DNA of 8,562 bases from an uncultured Eubacteriaceae bacterium (GTDB lineage Bacteria > Bacillota > Clostridia > Lachnospirales > CAG-274), in NCBI GenBank assembly GCA_946534775.1, contig CAMNCZ010000023.1, forward strand, positions 1 to 8,562, written 5' to 3'. The number at the start of each line of letters is the position of its first letter. Positions within the stretch are counted from its first letter, which is position 1. The position numbers and the translations under genes were made by a program. The notes beneath the pieces were generated by a model. That model saw only the letters and a program-made list of their open reading frames with translations, did not search any database and was not told the origin of the DNA. This document shows positions 7,093 to 8,562 of the stretch, piece by piece.

Positions 7093-8043
7093 ATGGAAAA
7101 ATTATCTTTTGTCATACCCTGTTATCGTTCGCAGGACAGCGTGCGCGGGGTATTGGACAAAATTGCGGAGACCGTTGAAAAAGACGGCAGGTACGATTAT
7201 GAGATAATATGCGTAAACGACTATTCGCCCGACAATACGCTGGAAGTGCTGAATAAGGCGGCGGATGAAAACGATAAAATAACGGTGGTGGACCTGTCGC
7301 GCAATTTCGGCCAGCACGCGGCACTTATGGCGGGTTTTAACTATGTATCGGGCGATATAGTGGTATGCCTTGACGACGACGGTCAGAACCCGCCCGAAGA
7401 GATGTTCAAGCTGATAGACAAGCTTAACGAGGGCTACGACCTTGTTTCGGCAAAGTATGAGGATAAAAATCGTTCGCTTTTCCGAAAACTCGGCACAAAA
7501 ATGAGTTTCTTTATGTCGGAGTGGCTTATAAACAAGCCCAAAGACCTTGACCTTAACAGCTACTATGCGGTAAAGCGCTTTGTTGTGGAAGAAACGATAA
7601 AATACAAAAATGCCTACCCGTTTGTACACGGGCTTATGCTCAGGATAACGCGCAATATGACAAATGTTATGATAACGCATAAAAACCGCGAAACGGGTCA
7701 ATCGGGCTACAGCTTTGCAAAATTGGTTTCGCTTTGGATGAACGGCTTTACCGCCTTTTCGGAAAAGCCTTTGCGCATTTCGTCGCTTTTGGGCGTTATA
7801 AGCGCGTTGATAGGCTTTGTTATAGCGATAGTCGTGGTTATAAGAAAAATACTCGACCCGGGCGTGCCGCTGGGCTACAGCGCCATTATGAGCGCCATTA
7901 TGTTTATGTCGGGTATGAATATGCTTATACTTGGTCTGCTTGGCGAGTATATCGGCCGTATGTACATTTGTATAAATAATGCTCCGCAGTTTACGGTGCG
8001 TTCGGTAAAACGCGGCGGACAAAAAGACAAAAATAATAAATAA
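7093..8043 (+). CDS. ArnC/GtrB-like polyprenyl-phosphate glycosyltransferase (GT2)
   Basis: A 316-residue membrane-anchored GT2 enzyme. The cytosolic catalytic domain begins F-V-I-P-C-Y (6-11) and contains V-N-D-Y-S-P-D-N-T (41-49), S-R-N-F-G-Q-H-A-A (69-77) and the metal/nucleotide site D-D-D-G-Q-N-P-P-E-E (94-103), the counterpart of D-x-D-L-Q-N-P-P in ArnC and GtrB. R-E-T-G-Q-S-G-Y-S (199-207) precedes the amphipathic region. Two membrane helices follow (about 229-251 and 262-285), then the family's terminal L-G-E-Y-I-G-R-M-Y element (283-291). Relatives transfer one sugar from a nucleotide donor to undecaprenyl phosphate for later use outside the membrane. ATG 7093 has AAGGAG at 7080-7085, 28 nt after the SDR gene. 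It closes the operon. The donor sugar is unknown; a dolichol-phosphate-mannose-synthase-like role is the alternative within the same family. Confidence 0.9.
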   Translation: MEKLSFVIPCYRSQDSVRGVLDKIAETVEKDGRYDYEIICVNDYSPDNTLEVLNKAADENDKITVVDLSRNFGQHAALMAGFNYVSGDIVVCLDDDGQNPPEEMFKLIDKLNEGYDLVSAKYEDKNRSLFRKLGTKMSFFMSEWLINKPKDLDLNSYYAVKRFVVEETIKYKNAYPFVHGLMLRITRNMTNVMITHKNRETGQSGYSFAKLVSLWMNGFTAFSEKPLRISSLLGVISALIGFVIAIVVVIRKILDPGVPLGYSAIMSAIMFMSGMNMLILGLLGEYIGRMYICINNAPQFTVRSVKRGGQKDKNNK

Positions 8044-8110
8044 AAAACGCTTTTAAAGCCCGTGTATATTTAACAAATTGCACAAAATTGAGTATTTTGA
8101 AAAACAGTTC

Positions 8111-8139
8111 TTGACGAGGGCGGGCATTTTTACTATAAT
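8111..8139 (+). promoter_or_regulatory. Sigma-A promoter of rpmH
   Basis: TTGACG at 8111-8116 and a perfect TATAAT at 8134-8139 are separated by 17 bases, one mismatch from the full consensus. Transcription would start near 8146, giving a leader of about 118 nt before rpmH. Such strength suits a ribosomal protein gene. It lies in AT-rich sequence with no clear terminator for the upstream operon, so some read-through from the glycosyltransferase gene is possible. Confidence 0.85.
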
Positions 8140-8172
8140 AGAAATAGTGCTGAAAAAGATACTTATATCTAT

Positions 8173-8229
8173 GGAAACACTGATCAATTCAAAATAAAAA
8201 ATAAAATTTAGCCTTAGATCAGTGTTTCC
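8173..8229 (+). repeat. Perfect 13-bp inverted repeat in the rpmH leader
   Basis: ggaaacactgatc (8173-8185) and gatcagtgtttcc (8217-8229) are exact reverse complements around a 31-base A/T-rich loop. The structure starts about 27 nt after the predicted transcription start and ends 17 nt before the rpmH ribosome site. No T run follows, so it is not a typical terminator. It could be a stabilising or RNase III-processed hairpin, an autoregulatory L34 binding site, or a protein-binding dyad in DNA. I know of no named leader family that it matches. Confidence 0.75.
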
Positions 8230-8263
8230 CTATACAATTTTATCAGAAGGGGGTGCGTTACCA

Positions 8264-8398
8264 ATGAAAATGACATTTCAACCTAAAAAAAGACAGAGAA
8301 GCAAAGTTCACGGCTTCAGAAAGAGAATGAGTACAGCAAACGGCAGAAAGGTTATCCTTGCCAGACGCAGAAAGGGCAGAAAGGTTCTTTCCGCTTAA
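8264..8398 (+). CDS. rpmH: 50S ribosomal protein L34
   Basis: A 44-residue, strongly basic protein that matches bacterial L34 from end to end: T-F-Q-P-K-K-R-Q-R at the start, H-G-F-R-K-R-M in the middle, and G-R-K-V-L-S-A at the end. L34 is a small component of the large ribosomal subunit, buried in 23S rRNA. ATG 8264 is preceded by AAGGGGGTG (8246-8254) at 9 nt; the next ATG (8270) would remove the conserved first residues. It has its own strong promoter (8111-8139) and a hairpin leader. In Firmicutes rpmH is normally followed by rnpA and then yidD/yidC, which fits the right edge of the window. Confidence 0.97.
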   Translation: MKMTFQPKKRQRSKVHGFRKRMSTANGRKVILARRRKGRKVLSA

Positions 8399-8421
8399 TT
8401 TCATTCTTGATAAAGTTTAAA

Positions 8422-8456
8422 AAGGGAGTGCGAAAAACAACTGCACTCCCTTATTT
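8422..8456 (+). terminator. Hairpin after rpmH, bidirectional terminator or attenuator
   Basis: A perfect 10-bp stem (aagggagtgc at 8422-8431 with gcactccctt at 8443-8452) has an 11-base loop. The + strand tail is short (ttattt), whereas the opposite strand continues into TTTTTAAAC, a better U tract. On the + strand it may therefore terminate only partly, lowering transcription of the gene to the right relative to rpmH. Confidence 0.7.
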
Positions 8457-8474
8457 AAAATAAAAAATACCGAA

Positions 8475-8495
8475 AACTAACAACTAACAACTAAA
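8475..8495 (+). repeat. Three tandem heptamers, consensus aactaac
   Basis: Units at 8475-8481 and 8482-8488 are exact and the unit at 8489-8495 differs in its last base. They lie just after the rpmH hairpin in intergenic DNA. No function can be assigned; slippage or a short protein-binding array are both possible. Confidence 0.7.
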
Positions 8496-8543
8496 AATCA
8501 ACTGATCATCAATTTATTCGGCACTGTGAAAGTGGGGAAATTT

Positions 8544-8562
8544 ATGATTTTTACCCAATCTT
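8544..8562 (+). CDS. rnpA: Possible start of ribonuclease P protein component (partial)
   Basis: ATG 8544 opens a frame M-I-F-T-Q-S that runs off the right edge. It agrees with the M-x-F-T-x-S-L opening of many Clostridia RnpA proteins, and rnpA is the expected neighbour downstream of rpmH. GGGGA at 8534-8538 gives a plausible ribosome site. An in-frame GTG at 8526 is an alternative start. Only six codons are visible, so the call rests mainly on gene order. Confidence 0.45.

Noticed and set aside
7102..8022. Open frame of 306 codons on the minus strand
   Set aside because: It mirrors the GT2 gene almost base for base, has no domain, and is very rich in His, Arg and Tyr. It arises from the complementary codon use of the real gene.
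8050..8060. gcttttaaagc as a terminator for the glycan operon
   Set aside because: It has at most five pairs with a one-base centre, which cannot form a hairpin loop, and no T run follows.

Overview
The window looks like the chromosome of a low-to-moderate GC, Gram-positive anaerobe of the class Clostridia, most likely a gut or rumen Ruminococcaceae/Oscillospiraceae-type bacterium. The grounds are strong Shine-Dalgarno sites, heavy use of ATA (Ile) and CTT (Leu) codons, a Firmicutes-type L34 protein, and a pectin-side-chain hydrolase (GH105) at the left edge. The taxonomic call is inference from sequence style, not a database match. Every convincing gene lies on the + strand.

Layout. (1) Bases 2-520 hold the C-terminal part of a GH105 unsaturated rhamnogalacturonyl hydrolase, closed by a Rho-independent terminator (532-561). 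(2) Bases 574-8043 hold six tightly packed genes that look like one operon: an MsbA-type ABC half-transporter, a four-cysteine Rrf2 regulator, a DRE-TIM (HMGL-like) aldolase fused to a Rossmann-like C-terminal domain, a HAD phosphatase fused to an ATP-grasp ligase, an extended SDR sugar epimerase/dehydratase, and an ArnC/GtrB-like polyprenyl-phosphate glycosyltransferase. Junctions are 26 nt, a 4-nt GTGA overlap, 12 nt, 1 nt and 28 nt. (3) Bases 8044-8562 are AT-rich and hold a near-perfect sigma-A promoter (8111-8139), a long leader with a perfect 13-bp inverted repeat, rpmH (ribosomal protein L34), an attenuator-like hairpin, a short heptamer repeat and probably the first codons of rnpA.

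How the genes may work together. The last four operon genes read as a pathway for an unusual glycan building block. The aldolase-like enzyme would make or cleave a small keto/hydroxy acid. The HAD/ATP-grasp protein would remove a phosphate and activate a carboxylate for ligation. The SDR would alter a nucleotide sugar, and the membrane glycosyltransferase would load a sugar onto undecaprenyl phosphate. The ABC transporter could flip or export the product, and the Rrf2 protein could tie expression to redox or Fe-S status. Each enzyme family is visible in the sequence; the joint pathway is a hypothesis. No promoter for this operon is obvious in the short gap downstream of the GH105 terminator.

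No tRNA, rRNA, CRISPR, insertion sequence or phage feature was seen. No gene-free stretch exceeds about 220 bases.
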